From positions 1,178,001-1,242,000 of the forward strand of contig NZ_CP017688.1 of assembly GCF_001831475.1 (NCBI RefSeq): 64,000 nucleotides of DNA, given 5' to 3'. Source of the DNA: Flavobacterium crassostreae. Its GTDB lineage: Bacteria; Bacteroidota; Bacteroidia; Flavobacteriales; Flavobacteriaceae. The notes under the pieces were generated by a model that ran no database searches, had not been told where the DNA came from, and was given only the letters and a program-made list of their open reading frames with translations. Shown piece by piece: positions 37,245 to 45,438 of the stretch (position 1 is the stretch's first letter; each line of letters opens with the position of its first letter). The translations under genes were made by a program, and so were the position numbers.

Positions 37245-38393
37245 ATGAAAAAACTAATACGTATAACAACGGTACCGGTTTCATTAAGGATATTATTGAA
37301 AGGGCAATGTAAATTCATGTCTAATTATTACCAAGTTATTGGGATATCTTCAAATGGTTCTGAATTAAAAGAAGTAAGTATAGATGAAGGAATTACTGTT
37401 ATACCGGTACGGATGACTAGGGTAATATCTCCAATTAAAGATATTATAGCAGTTTATAATTTATTTCGAATTTTTAAAAAACAAAAACCATTGATTGTAC
37501 ATACACATACCCCAAAAGCAGGCACCGTGGGTATGCTTGCGGCAAAGTTAGCGGGTGTGCCTAATAGACTACATACTATTGCAGGATTGCCTTTGCTTGA
37601 AGCAAAAGGTTACAAAAGAAAGCTTTTAAATTTTGTTGAAAAAATCACTTATAGTTGTGCAACTATGATTTACCCTAATTCATTCGGTTTAAAAGAAATA
37701 ATTCTTAATGAAAAATTTTGTAAACCTACAAAATTGAAAGTAATAGCAAATGGTAGTTCTAACGGAATAAATACTAGTCATTTTAGTAGAGAAGCTGTTC
37801 AAAACATTAGTATTAATAAAGAAGAATTAGGTATATTAGAAAATGATTTTGTGTTTATTTTTGTAGGTAGACTAGTGTCAGATAAAGGATTGAATGAATT
37901 AATACAAGCTTTTAAAATTTTAAGTTCAGACTATCAACATGTAAAATTACTTTTAGTTGGAGGTTTTGAGAATGATCTGGACCCTTTGTTACCAGAAACA
38001 TTAATTCAAATTAATAAAAATAATACAATTATACCTGTTGGATATCAACAGGATGTACGCCCTTATTTTGCTATTGCTAATGTTCTTGTTTTTCCCAGTT
38101 ATAGAGAAGGGTTTCCTAATGTTGTTATGCAAGCAGGAGCTATGGGTTTGCCTTCAATTGTTTCGGATATTAATGGATGCAACGAAATTATTACTGAAGG
38201 CGAGAATGGATTCATCATACCAGTTAAAGATGCAAATGCAATTCAGGAGGCAATGAAAAAAATTATTGAAGAACCATTTGTATATAATAAATTGAAAGAA
38301 AAAGCTCGAAAAAAGATCGTTGATAACTATGAACAAAAAGTAGTTTGGGAAGCATTATTACAGGAATATAAAAGTTTAGAGAAAAATGGATAA
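37245..38393 (+). CDS. Glycosyltransferase family 4 (CapM/PglA-like)
   Basis: A 382-aa GT-B enzyme. The blocks VHTHTPKAGTVGMLAAKLAG, RLHTIAGLPLLEAKG and FVGRLVSDKGLNELIQAF match the CapM/PglA/WbpY group, which often adds the second HexNAc to a lipid-linked (di)NAc-sugar. The EX7E element is EGFPNVVMQ with Gln at the last position, as often seen in this branch. A PglC/D/E/F set is encoded nearby, so a GalNAc-to-diNAcBac role is plausible. Confidence 0.87.
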   Translation: MKKLIRITTVPVSLRILLKGQCKFMSNYYQVIGISSNGSELKEVSIDEGITVIPVRMTRVISPIKDIIAVYNLFRIFKKQKPLIVHTHTPKAGTVGMLAAKLAGVPNRLHTIAGLPLLEAKGYKRKLLNFVEKITYSCATMIYPNSFGLKEIILNEKFCKPTKLKVIANGSSNGINTSHFSREAVQNISINKEELGILENDFVFIFVGRLVSDKGLNELIQAFKILSSDYQHVKLLLVGGFENDLDPLLPETLIQINKNNTIIPVGYQQDVRPYFAIANVLVFPSYREGFPNVVMQAGAMGLPSIVSDINGCNEIITEGENGFIIPVKDANAIQEAMKKIIEEPFVYNKLKEKARKKIVDNYEQKVVWEALLQEYKSLEKNG

Positions 38394-39532
38394 AATAAAT
38401 AAACCAATTTTTTTATCAGGATTAAATGGATTAAGGACTATTGCTGCAATAGGAGTTTTACTTTCTCATATTAATTTAAGTTTGCAAAATTTTGGTGTCA
38501 AAACAATTTCATTATTTGGTTTTAACGAAAAAGGAATTCAAAAAAGCTGGGTATTAGGAGAACACGGCGTGACAATGTTTTTTGTACTGAGTGGTTTTTT
38601 GATCACTTTTTTGTTATTAAAAGAATATGAAAAGACTGGAGCTATAAGAATAAAAGATTTTTATATTAGAAGAGCTTTGCGAATTTGGCCTTTATACTAT
38701 TTGTATATTTTTTTAGTTTTAATTACAATATTTTCATTTTTTAAATTTGACTTCAATCTACTTTTGTACTTAACTTTTTTTGCAAATATTCCTTTTATAA
38801 ATAATGCCACTTATCCAGCTATGGGTCATTTATGGTCTATTTCTGTAGAAGAGCAATTTTACTTGTTTTGGCCTTTTTTATTTTTATTTTTAATTAAAAA
38901 TAAATTTATTAAAAAATTATCTATAGTAATATTTGTATTTGCTTTCTTCAGAATTTTTATTTGGTACATAAAACCTTTTTCTATACCCGCACTTATATCT
39001 GTCGTAAATAGGTTTGACTGTATGATGTTTGGCGCTTTAGGAGCTTATTTGTTTTTTAAAGAGAATGTAATTGTTAAATATTTAAACTCTAAAATAGTTC
39101 AATTGATTGCATGGGCAATAATGTTCTTGTTAGTTATTAATGTTTTTCAATTTCTGAATTCAATTTCTGAATTCAATTATTGAAATTTTTATTGTTGAGC
39201 TAATTACCTTTATTATCATAATAGGTCAAATTAAGGTTGAAAATAGAGTTGTTAATTTAGAAAATAAAGCTATGTCATATTTGGGTAAACTATCATTTGG
39301 GATATATGTGTACCATCCATTGATTATTTTAGTATTATCTAGATTTTTAACTATTAATGAAATTTATAGCTCAAACGAATTAATTTATACATTTGGCATT
39401 TTTATATTGACTATTTTATTTACACTATTAGTATCACATTTAAGTTATTATAAATTTGAAAAGAATTTTTTAAAACTTAAACATAAGTTTTCGGTTATTA
39501 AATCAACAAATGATATATCTGATGTACATTAA
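38386..39532 (+). pseudogene. Acyltransferase 3 family protein, frameshifted by a 13-bp tandem duplication
   Basis: The first part (38386-39183, 265 aa) has LNGLRTIAAIGVLLSHINLS, HGVTMFFVLSGFLITFLLL and GHLWSISVEEQFYLFWPFLF, the hallmarks of the ten-helix acyltransferase-3 (OafA-like) family. It stops early at TGA. The rest continues in the next frame from about 39158 to 39532 (IVELITFIIIIG, YLGKLSFGIYVYHPL). An exact direct repeat CAATTTCTGAATT (39148-39160, 39161-39173) causes the shift. Removing one copy restores an intact frame of 377 aa. Either a pseudogene, an OFF phase state, or an assembly error. Confidence 0.88.
39148..39173 (+). repeat. 13-bp perfect tandem duplication inside the acyltransferase gene
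   Basis: Two adjoining copies of CAATTTCTGAATT at 39148-39160 and 39161-39173, followed by a related CAATTATTGAA. The extra 13 nt shift the frame. Loss of one copy gives the continuous reading FQFLNSIIEIF and a coding length divisible by three. Confidence 0.95.
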
Positions 39533-40124
39533 ATTCTTTAAAAGAATAATCGATCTCTGTGCTGCTTTAATAGGATTGATAGTCTTAAGCCCAGTTTTAG
39601 GGATAGTAACTATAGGACTATATTTTGCAAACCAAGGAAAACCATTCTTTTTTCAATTAAGACCTGGATTAAACGGAGTGATCTTTAAAATTATTAAGTT
39701 CAAAACCATGAATGACAAAAAAGACCCTGACGGTAATTTATTACCAGATGCAGCACGTCTTACTAAAATTGGTGTTTTTGTTCGCAAAACCTCATTAGAC
39801 GAAATTCCGCAATTAGTAAATGTGCTAAAAGGAGATATGAGTTTGATAGGTCCAAGGCCGTTATTGCCACAATACGTGCCTTTATATAACGATTTTCAAA
39901 AAAAGAGACATGATGTAAAACCCGGAATTACTGGTTGGGCACAAGTCAATGGGCGCAACGCCATATCTTGGGATAAAAAATTTGAATACGATGTATGGTA
40001 CACCCAACATATAAGTTTAAAATTAGACACAAAAATATTTTTTTTAACCATTAAAAAAGTATTTGTAAGCGAGGGTATAAACATGCAAGGTCAAGTAACC
40101 ACCGAAGCATTTAAAGGAAATTAA
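39522..40124 (+). CDS. Initiating phosphoglycosyl transferase (PglC-like sugar transferase)
   Basis: A 200-aa monotopic phosphoglycosyl transferase that puts the first sugar phosphate on undecaprenyl phosphate. It has an N-terminal re-entrant helix (RIIDLCAALIGLIVLSPVLG), the block IIKFKTMNDKKDPDGNLLPD, the catalytic Asp-Glu pair in TSLDEIPQ, GDMSLIGPRP and PGITGWAQVNGRN. The size is that of PglC, lacking the long N-terminal region of WbaP. ATG at 39522 fits better than 39510. PglD- and PglE-like genes follow directly, so the sugar is probably diNAcBac. Confidence 0.9.
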   Translation: MYIKFFKRIIDLCAALIGLIVLSPVLGIVTIGLYFANQGKPFFFQLRPGLNGVIFKIIKFKTMNDKKDPDGNLLPDAARLTKIGVFVRKTSLDEIPQLVNVLKGDMSLIGPRPLLPQYVPLYNDFQKKRHDVKPGITGWAQVNGRNAISWDKKFEYDVWYTQHISLKLDTKIFFLTIKKVFVSEGINMQGQVTTEAFKGN

Positions 40125-40125
40125 A

Positions 40126-40737
40126 ATGTATTTATTTGGAGCAAGCGGTCATTGTAAAGTAATAATTGATATTATTGAAAATGAAAATAAACAAAAGATA
40201 GACGCAATATTAGACGATAATCCAAAAAATAATACATTAGTTAATAGTAATGTAATAAAACCGGACAGTGTTAAATTTAAGGCTACGGATTCTTTATTTA
40301 TTGCAATTGGGAATAATTATATCAGAAAAAAAATCAGTCAGTTATATAAATTAAAATCTCCTGTTTTAACACATCCCAAAGCAATAGTAGCCTCAAGTGT
40401 AAAAATTGGAGAAGGCACAGTTATTATGGCTGGATCTATCATAAACCCGGATGTAATAATAAACAAACATTGTATCATTAATACTGGAGCAATAGTTGAA
40501 CATGATTCTGTTTTAGAAAGTTTTGTACATATATCTCCAAATGCTTCTATAGCAGGTAATGTTGAAATTAAAGAAGGAACTCATGTTGGAATAGGTTCTT
40601 GTGTTATTCAAGGAGTAAAAATCGGTAAGTGGGTAACCATTGGTGCAGGAGCTGTTATAACCAAAAACATTCCAGATTATGCAGTAGTAGTAGGCAATCC
40701 AGGTAGAATAATAAAATATAATAAAGAATATGAATAA
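40126..40737 (+). CDS. PglD/NeuD-like sugar N-acetyltransferase
   Basis: A 203-aa protein. The N-terminal small Rossmann-like domain starts MYLFGASGHCKVIIDIIE (UDP-sugar binding) and the C-terminal left-handed beta-helix has VKIGEGTVIMAGSIINPDV, catalytic His in NTGAIVEHDSV, and GAGAVITKNIPDYAVVVGNP. This is the PglD architecture that acetylates UDP-4-amino-sugars. It is cotranscribed (8-nt overlap) with a PglE-like aminotransferase. Confidence 0.88.
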   Translation: MYLFGASGHCKVIIDIIENENKQKIDAILDDNPKNNTLVNSNVIKPDSVKFKATDSLFIAIGNNYIRKKISQLYKLKSPVLTHPKAIVASSVKIGEGTVIMAGSIINPDVIINKHCIINTGAIVEHDSVLESFVHISPNASIAGNVEIKEGTHVGIGSCVIQGVKIGKWVTIGAGAVITKNIPDYAVVVGNPGRIIKYNKEYE

Positions 40738-41875
40738 TTCAAAAATATGGCTTTCTTCCCCACACATGGGAGGAAACGAACAAAAATATGTACAAGAAGC
40801 TTTTGATACTAATTGGGTAGCACCATTGGGGCCAAATGTGAATGGTTTAGAACAAGATTTAGAATCTTATTTAGGTGCTAACGCCCATGTTGGAGCCTTG
40901 AGCTCTGGGACAGCAGCCATACATTTGGGTTTAATTTTATTGGGAGTACAAGCAGGAGATACCGTTATTTGTCAGAGCATGACGTTTTCGGCATCTGCAA
41001 ATCCTATTTTGTATTTAGGAGCTACGCCAATTTTTATAGACAGCGAGCCCGAAACCTGGAACCTTTGTCCCATAGCTTTAGAACAAGCCATTGTAGCCAG
41101 TATTGCAAATGCCCAAAAACCCAAAGCAATTATAGCTGTGCACCTATATGGAGTGCCATATAAGGTAGATGAAATTCATGCCATTGCGGATAAATATCAA
41201 ATTCCGGTGTTAGAGGATAGTGCCGAGGCATTAGGGAGTAGTTACAAACAACAAAAATGTGGCACCTTTGGGGATATTGGTGTTTTGTCTTTTAATGGCA
41301 ATAAAATTATAACCACTTCTGGAGGTGGTGCCATAGTTGCCAAAACGAAGGACTTAAAAGAAAAAGCAATTTTTTATGCCACCCAATCTAGAGATGCTGC
41401 ACCGCATTACCAGCACAGCCACATTGGCTACAACTACAGAATGAGCAATATATGCGCAGGTATCGGTAGAGGTCAAATGGAAGTTATAGACCATCATGTA
41501 AATTTGCGCAGACAAATGCACGCATTTTATGTAGATTTATTCCAAAATATTGCTGCGGTCACGGTTTTTACCACACCAGAGAGCAATTCGTTTGCTAATT
41601 ATTGGTTGAGTGCCATTGTGGTCACTCCAGATGTAGATAAGGGCATCACTGCCGAAGCACTCCGGTTGGCTCTTGAGGCTGCTAATATAGAATCGCGTCC
41701 CTTATGGAAGCCCATGCATTTGCAGCCAATTTTTGAGAGTTATCCTTACTACGGAACCACGATCTCCGAGCAGTTGTTTGCAAATGGATTGTGCTTGCCC
41801 TCTGGTTCCAACCTTACCGATTTAGAAAGAGAACGAATTAAAAAAGCGGTGTTTGGCTTTTTTGAGCCAAAATAA
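40730..41875 (+). CDS. PglE-like DegT/DnrJ/EryC1/StrS aminotransferase
   Basis: A 381-aa PLP enzyme that aminates a UDP-4-keto-6-deoxy-GlcNAc. It begins with IWLSSPHMGGNEQKYVQEAF and TNWVAPLGPNVNGLE, as in PglE/PseC relatives. The PLP region has GTAAIHLGLI, VLEDSAEALGS and the Schiff-base Lys192 in SFNGNKIITTSGGG. With the neighbouring acetyltransferase and the PglF-like dehydratase at 45439 it completes a UDP-diNAcBac route. G+C is clearly higher than in the preceding cassette. Confidence 0.9.
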   Translation: MNNSKIWLSSPHMGGNEQKYVQEAFDTNWVAPLGPNVNGLEQDLESYLGANAHVGALSSGTAAIHLGLILLGVQAGDTVICQSMTFSASANPILYLGATPIFIDSEPETWNLCPIALEQAIVASIANAQKPKAIIAVHLYGVPYKVDEIHAIADKYQIPVLEDSAEALGSSYKQQKCGTFGDIGVLSFNGNKIITTSGGGAIVAKTKDLKEKAIFYATQSRDAAPHYQHSHIGYNYRMSNICAGIGRGQMEVIDHHVNLRRQMHAFYVDLFQNIAAVTVFTTPESNSFANYWLSAIVVTPDVDKGITAEALRLALEAANIESRPLWKPMHLQPIFESYPYYGTTISEQLFANGLCLPSGSNLTDLERERIKKAVFGFFEPK

Positions 41876-41918
41876 TTATTTAAACAATACGTTAACAATC
41901 TTTAGTAATAGTAATAAA

Positions 41919-42467
41919 ATGATACTAGAAAAAACAGAAATACAAGATCTAGTGGTAGTGCAACCTGCCGTTTTTGAAGACGAAAGAGGGTATTTTTTTG
42001 AAGCCTATAACAAAGAAAAACTAAGCAATCAAGGAGTTGCAATTACCTTTGTTCAAGACAACCAATCTTTTTCTAAAAAAGGCACCCTTAGAGGATTGCA
42101 TTACCAAAACCCACCGTATGCACAAACTAAATTAATCCGTGTACTAGATGGAGAAATTATTGATGTAGCCGTAGATTTAAGAAAAGATTCTCCGACCTAC
42201 GGAAAATCGTTTAGTATTTTATTGTCTTCAGAAAACAAAAAACAATTGTTGGTGCCACAGGGGTTTGCTCACGGATTTTCGGTGCTAAGTGCAACCGCTA
42301 CAGTGATGTATAAATGTGATAATTATTATAACAAAGAAAGCGAAGGAGGAATTCGTTTTGACGATCCAACCCTAAATATAGACTGGGGGATGGATGCAAA
42401 AGATGCGATACTTTCGGACAAAGATTTGATTTTGCCTAGTTTTGAAAACTGTAACAGCCAATTTTAA
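41919..42467 (+). CDS. rfbC: dTDP-4-dehydrorhamnose 3,5-epimerase
   Basis: Third step of dTDP-L-rhamnose synthesis. The chosen ATG at 41919 gives 182 aa, the family length; the frame is open further upstream but that would overlap the aminotransferase gene. Motifs: FEDERGYFFEAYNKEKL, NQSFSKKGTLRGLHYQ with the catalytic His, and VPQGFAHGFSVLS. Its stop overlaps the rfbD start by 1 nt (TAATG). Confidence 0.95.
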   Translation: MILEKTEIQDLVVVQPAVFEDERGYFFEAYNKEKLSNQGVAITFVQDNQSFSKKGTLRGLHYQNPPYAQTKLIRVLDGEIIDVAVDLRKDSPTYGKSFSILLSSENKKQLLVPQGFAHGFSVLSATATVMYKCDNYYNKESEGGIRFDDPTLNIDWGMDAKDAILSDKDLILPSFENCNSQF

Positions 42468-43330
42468 TGAAAAAAATCTTAGTCACAGGCGCAACAGGAC
42501 AGTTAGGTAGGGAGCTACAGCTTCTATCTGGAGCGTATACACAATACCAATGGGTTTTTGCCGATAGAGCTACAATTACTTTAGATAATTTGCCTCTTTT
42601 GGAGCGTCAGTTAGCCACGATCCAGCCAAATATAGTCATAAATTGTGGCGCTTTTACGGCAGTAGACAAAGCAGAATCCCAGCAACAATTGGCAGATACT
42701 GTTAACCATCTGGCAGTGGGAGTACTTGCCGCTTGGACCACTACTCATGGAGCGCAAATGCTACATGTTTCTACCGATTATGTTTTTGATGGCAATGCTG
42801 CATCTGCTCGTACTGAAGAGGCGCAAACCAATCCGATAAATGTGTATGGAGCCACTAAATTGTTAGGAGAGCAATTGTGCTTGCAAAACAACCCAGAGGC
42901 AATAATCCTCAGAACCTCTTGGGTATATTCTAGCTTTGGAAATAATTTTGTCAAAACCATGTCTGCCTTGATGCAAGAAAGAGATAGTCTAAATGTAGTG
43001 CAAGACCAAATAGGTTCGCCAACCTATGCAGCCGATTTAGCCCAAGCAATAGTGGATATACTAACGGGTCCTAAATGGGTTGCGGGGATTTATAATTTTT
43101 CTAATCAAGGAGAGGTTAGTTGGTATGAATTTGCTTTGGCAATACAACAAATTGGTGGTTTTAGTTGCAAGATAACCGGAATACCATCTTCGGCATATCC
43201 CACACCCGCCAAAAGACCTTTTTATTCTCTATTGGATAAAACCAAAATTGCACATACCTTTGGGGTAGCAGTGCCCCATTATAAAGAAAGCCTAAAAAAA
43301 GCGATGGCTTTGATTGAAGCAAAAAAATAA
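42467..43330 (+). CDS. rfbD: dTDP-4-dehydrorhamnose reductase
   Basis: Last step of dTDP-L-rhamnose synthesis. It is a 287-aa SDR protein with the NAD(P)-binding loop VTGATGQLGRELQLL, INCGAFTAVDKAE, STDYVFDG, and the YGATK catalytic pair followed by LRTSWVYSSFG. Length and motifs are standard. It is translationally coupled to rfbC. Confidence 0.95.
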   Translation: MKKILVTGATGQLGRELQLLSGAYTQYQWVFADRATITLDNLPLLERQLATIQPNIVINCGAFTAVDKAESQQQLADTVNHLAVGVLAAWTTTHGAQMLHVSTDYVFDGNAASARTEEAQTNPINVYGATKLLGEQLCLQNNPEAIILRTSWVYSSFGNNFVKTMSALMQERDSLNVVQDQIGSPTYAADLAQAIVDILTGPKWVAGIYNFSNQGEVSWYEFALAIQQIGGFSCKITGIPSSAYPTPAKRPFYSLLDKTKIAHTFGVAVPHYKESLKKAMALIEAKK

Positions 43331-43399
43331 AAGCACGTATTTTAAAATAATTTAAAAAAAGCCCCATTCTTTTTTAATAAAGAAAATAAAAATATAAAA

Positions 43400-44446
43400 A
43401 TGAAAAAAATTGTAATTACTGGAGGAGCTGGGTTTATTGGATCTCATGTAGTGAGACGTTTTGTTACGAAATACCCGGACTATCAAATAGTTAATTTAGA
43501 TGCATTAACCTATGCCGGAAATTTAGAAAACATTACCGATATAGAAAACGCTCCAAATTACACTTTTATAAAAGGAGATATAGTAGACGCTGCGTTTGTA
43601 GACCAATTGTTTGCAACCCATCAATTTGATGGGGTGGTGCATCTAGCGGCAGAATCTCACGTAGACCGTTCCATTACGGATCCCTTGGCTTTTGTCAAAA
43701 CCAATGTAATAGGAACCATGAATTTGTTAAATGCAGCCAAAACCATTTGGAAAGACAACATGGAAGGAAAACGCTTTTATCATATCAGTACCGATGAGGT
43801 GTACGGAAGCTTAGGTGCCGAAGGCTTATTTACCGAAACCACGGCTTATGATCCCAACTCACCCTATTCTGCCTCCAAGGCAAGCTCCGATCATTTTGTA
43901 AGAGCTTATGGCGAAACCTATGGCTTGCCTTATGTTTTAACCAATTGTTCTAACAACTACGGTCCATACCATTTTCCTGAAAAATTAATCCCGTTGTTTA
44001 TCAATAACATTATCCATAATAAACCCTTACCAGTTTATGGGGATGGCAAATATACCCGAGATTGGTTATTTGTTGAAGATCATGCTGTGGCTATTGATCT
44101 GGTTTTTCACCAAGGCACAAACCACGATACCTACAACATTGGTGGTTTTAATGAGTGGCAAAACATAGACTTAGTACGGTTATTGTGTAAAATAATGGAC
44201 GAAAAATTAGGACGCAAAGCGGGTACATCCGAACAATTGATTGCGTATGTAAAAGACCGTCCTGGACATGATTTGCGTTACGCAATTGATGCTACCAAAA
44301 TCAATAAAGAATTAGGTTGGAAACCTTCGGTTACCTTTGAGCAAGGATTAGAATTAACTGTAAATTGGTATTTAGAAAACCCAACATGGTTAAATAATAT
44401 TACCTCTGGGGAGTATGCAACTTACTACGAAAAACAATATAATTAA
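43400..44446 (+). CDS. rfbB: dTDP-glucose 4,6-dehydratase
   Basis: Second step of dTDP-L-rhamnose synthesis. It is a 348-aa extended SDR enzyme: [39 protein letters not shown] with the Thr-Asp-Glu catalytic triad, [16 protein letters not shown], and [16 protein letters not shown] 69-nt AT-rich gap precedes it. The start follows directly from the Rossmann motif. Confidence 0.97.
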   Translation: MKKIVITGGAGFIGSHVVRRFVTKYPDYQIVNLDALTYAGNLENITDIENAPNYTFIKGDIVDAAFVDQLFATHQFDGVVHLAAESHVDRSITDPLAFVKTNVIGTMNLLNAAKTIWKDNMEGKRFYHISTDEVYGSLGAEGLFTETTAYDPNSPYSASKASSDHFVRAYGETYGLPYVLTNCSNNYGPYHFPEKLIPLFINNIIHNKPLPVYGDGKYTRDWLFVEDHAVAIDLVFHQGTNHDTYNIGGFNEWQNIDLVRLLCKIMDEKLGRKAGTSEQLIAYVKDRPGHDLRYAIDATKINKELGWKPSVTFEQGLELTVNWYLENPTWLNNITSGEYATYYEKQYN

Positions 44447-44466
44447 GACTCTATAACCACAAGATT

Positions 44467-45336
44467 ATGAAAGGAATTATATTAGCAGGAGGATCCGGAA
44501 CACGTTTGCACCCACTAACATTAGCGATGAGCAAACAAATGATGCCGGTTTATGACAAACCCATGATATACTACCCATTGTCTACTTTGATGATGGCCGG
44601 AATCCATGAGATTTTAATTATTTCCACACCGCACGACTTACCCCATTTTAAAAAACTATTAGGAGACGGTTCTGCCATTGGATGTCAGTTTAGTTATGCA
44701 GAGCAAGCCGTACCTAACGGTTTAGCACAAGCCTTTGTAATTGGCGAAGAATTTATTGGAAAAGATGCCGTAGCGCTTGTTTTAGGAGACAATATTTTTT
44801 TTGGGTCTAATATGCAAGAGCTATTGCGCTCCAATACAAAACCAGAAGGAGGCGTAGTATTTGCATACCATGTTTCGGATCCGGAGCGTTATGGTGTAGT
44901 GGCATTTGATGCAGATTTAAAAGCACTCTCTATTGAAGAAAAACCCGCAGTTCCAAAATCAAATTTTGCAGTGCCGGGATTGTATTTTTATGATAATTCA
45001 GTAGTAGAAATTGCCAAAAATATTAAGCCTAGTGCCCGTGGAGAATATGAAATTACAGACGTAAACAAGGTTTATCTTGAAAAAGGAGCACTAAAAGTAG
45101 GTATTTTAAGCAGAGGTACGGCTTGGCTAGATACAGGAACTTTTAACAGCTTGATGCAAGCAGGACAGTTTGTACAGGTTATTGAAGAACGACAAGGTTT
45201 AAAAATAGGATGTATAGAAGAGATCGCTTGGAGACAAGGATTTATCACCAGCCAACAGTTACGAAAACTAGCAGAACCTTTGCAAAAATCGGGATACGGA
45301 GAGTACCTGCTAGGATTGTTAAAGAACGAGATATAA
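44467..45336 (+). CDS. rfbA: Glucose-1-phosphate thymidylyltransferase
   Basis: First step of dTDP-L-rhamnose synthesis. It is 289 aa with [19 protein letters not shown] (nucleotide-binding signature), [10 protein letters not shown] with metal-binding Asp, [20 protein letters not shown] and TAWLDTGTF. The C-terminal helices [11 protein letters not shown] match the long RfbA/RmlA form. The order rfbC-D-B-A differs from the common enteric rfbB-D-A-C. Confidence 0.97.
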   Translation: MKGIILAGGSGTRLHPLTLAMSKQMMPVYDKPMIYYPLSTLMMAGIHEILIISTPHDLPHFKKLLGDGSAIGCQFSYAEQAVPNGLAQAFVIGEEFIGKDAVALVLGDNIFFGSNMQELLRSNTKPEGGVVFAYHVSDPERYGVVAFDADLKALSIEEKPAVPKSNFAVPGLYFYDNSVVEIAKNIKPSARGEYEITDVNKVYLEKGALKVGILSRGTAWLDTGTFNSLMQAGQFVQVIEERQGLKIGCIEEIAWRQGFITSQQLRKLAEPLQKSGYGEYLLGLLKNEI

Positions 45337-45438
45337 AGGCAGTGATTTTTTTGTAGTTGGTCTAAAAACAAGCGTATTTGTTAAAAAAACTGGCATCAAA
45401 GTATCGTATTTAATAATACAATTTTAAAAAAAACACAC

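Noticed and set aside
39272..39532. Separate 86-aa gene starting at 39272
   Set aside because: The frame is open back to 39158 and is the continuation of the acyltransferase-3 protein; it is the second half of a frameshifted gene.
40726..40740. Short overlap between the PglD- and PglE-like genes as a frameshift
   Set aside because: Both proteins are full length; the 8-nt overlap is ordinary translational coupling.
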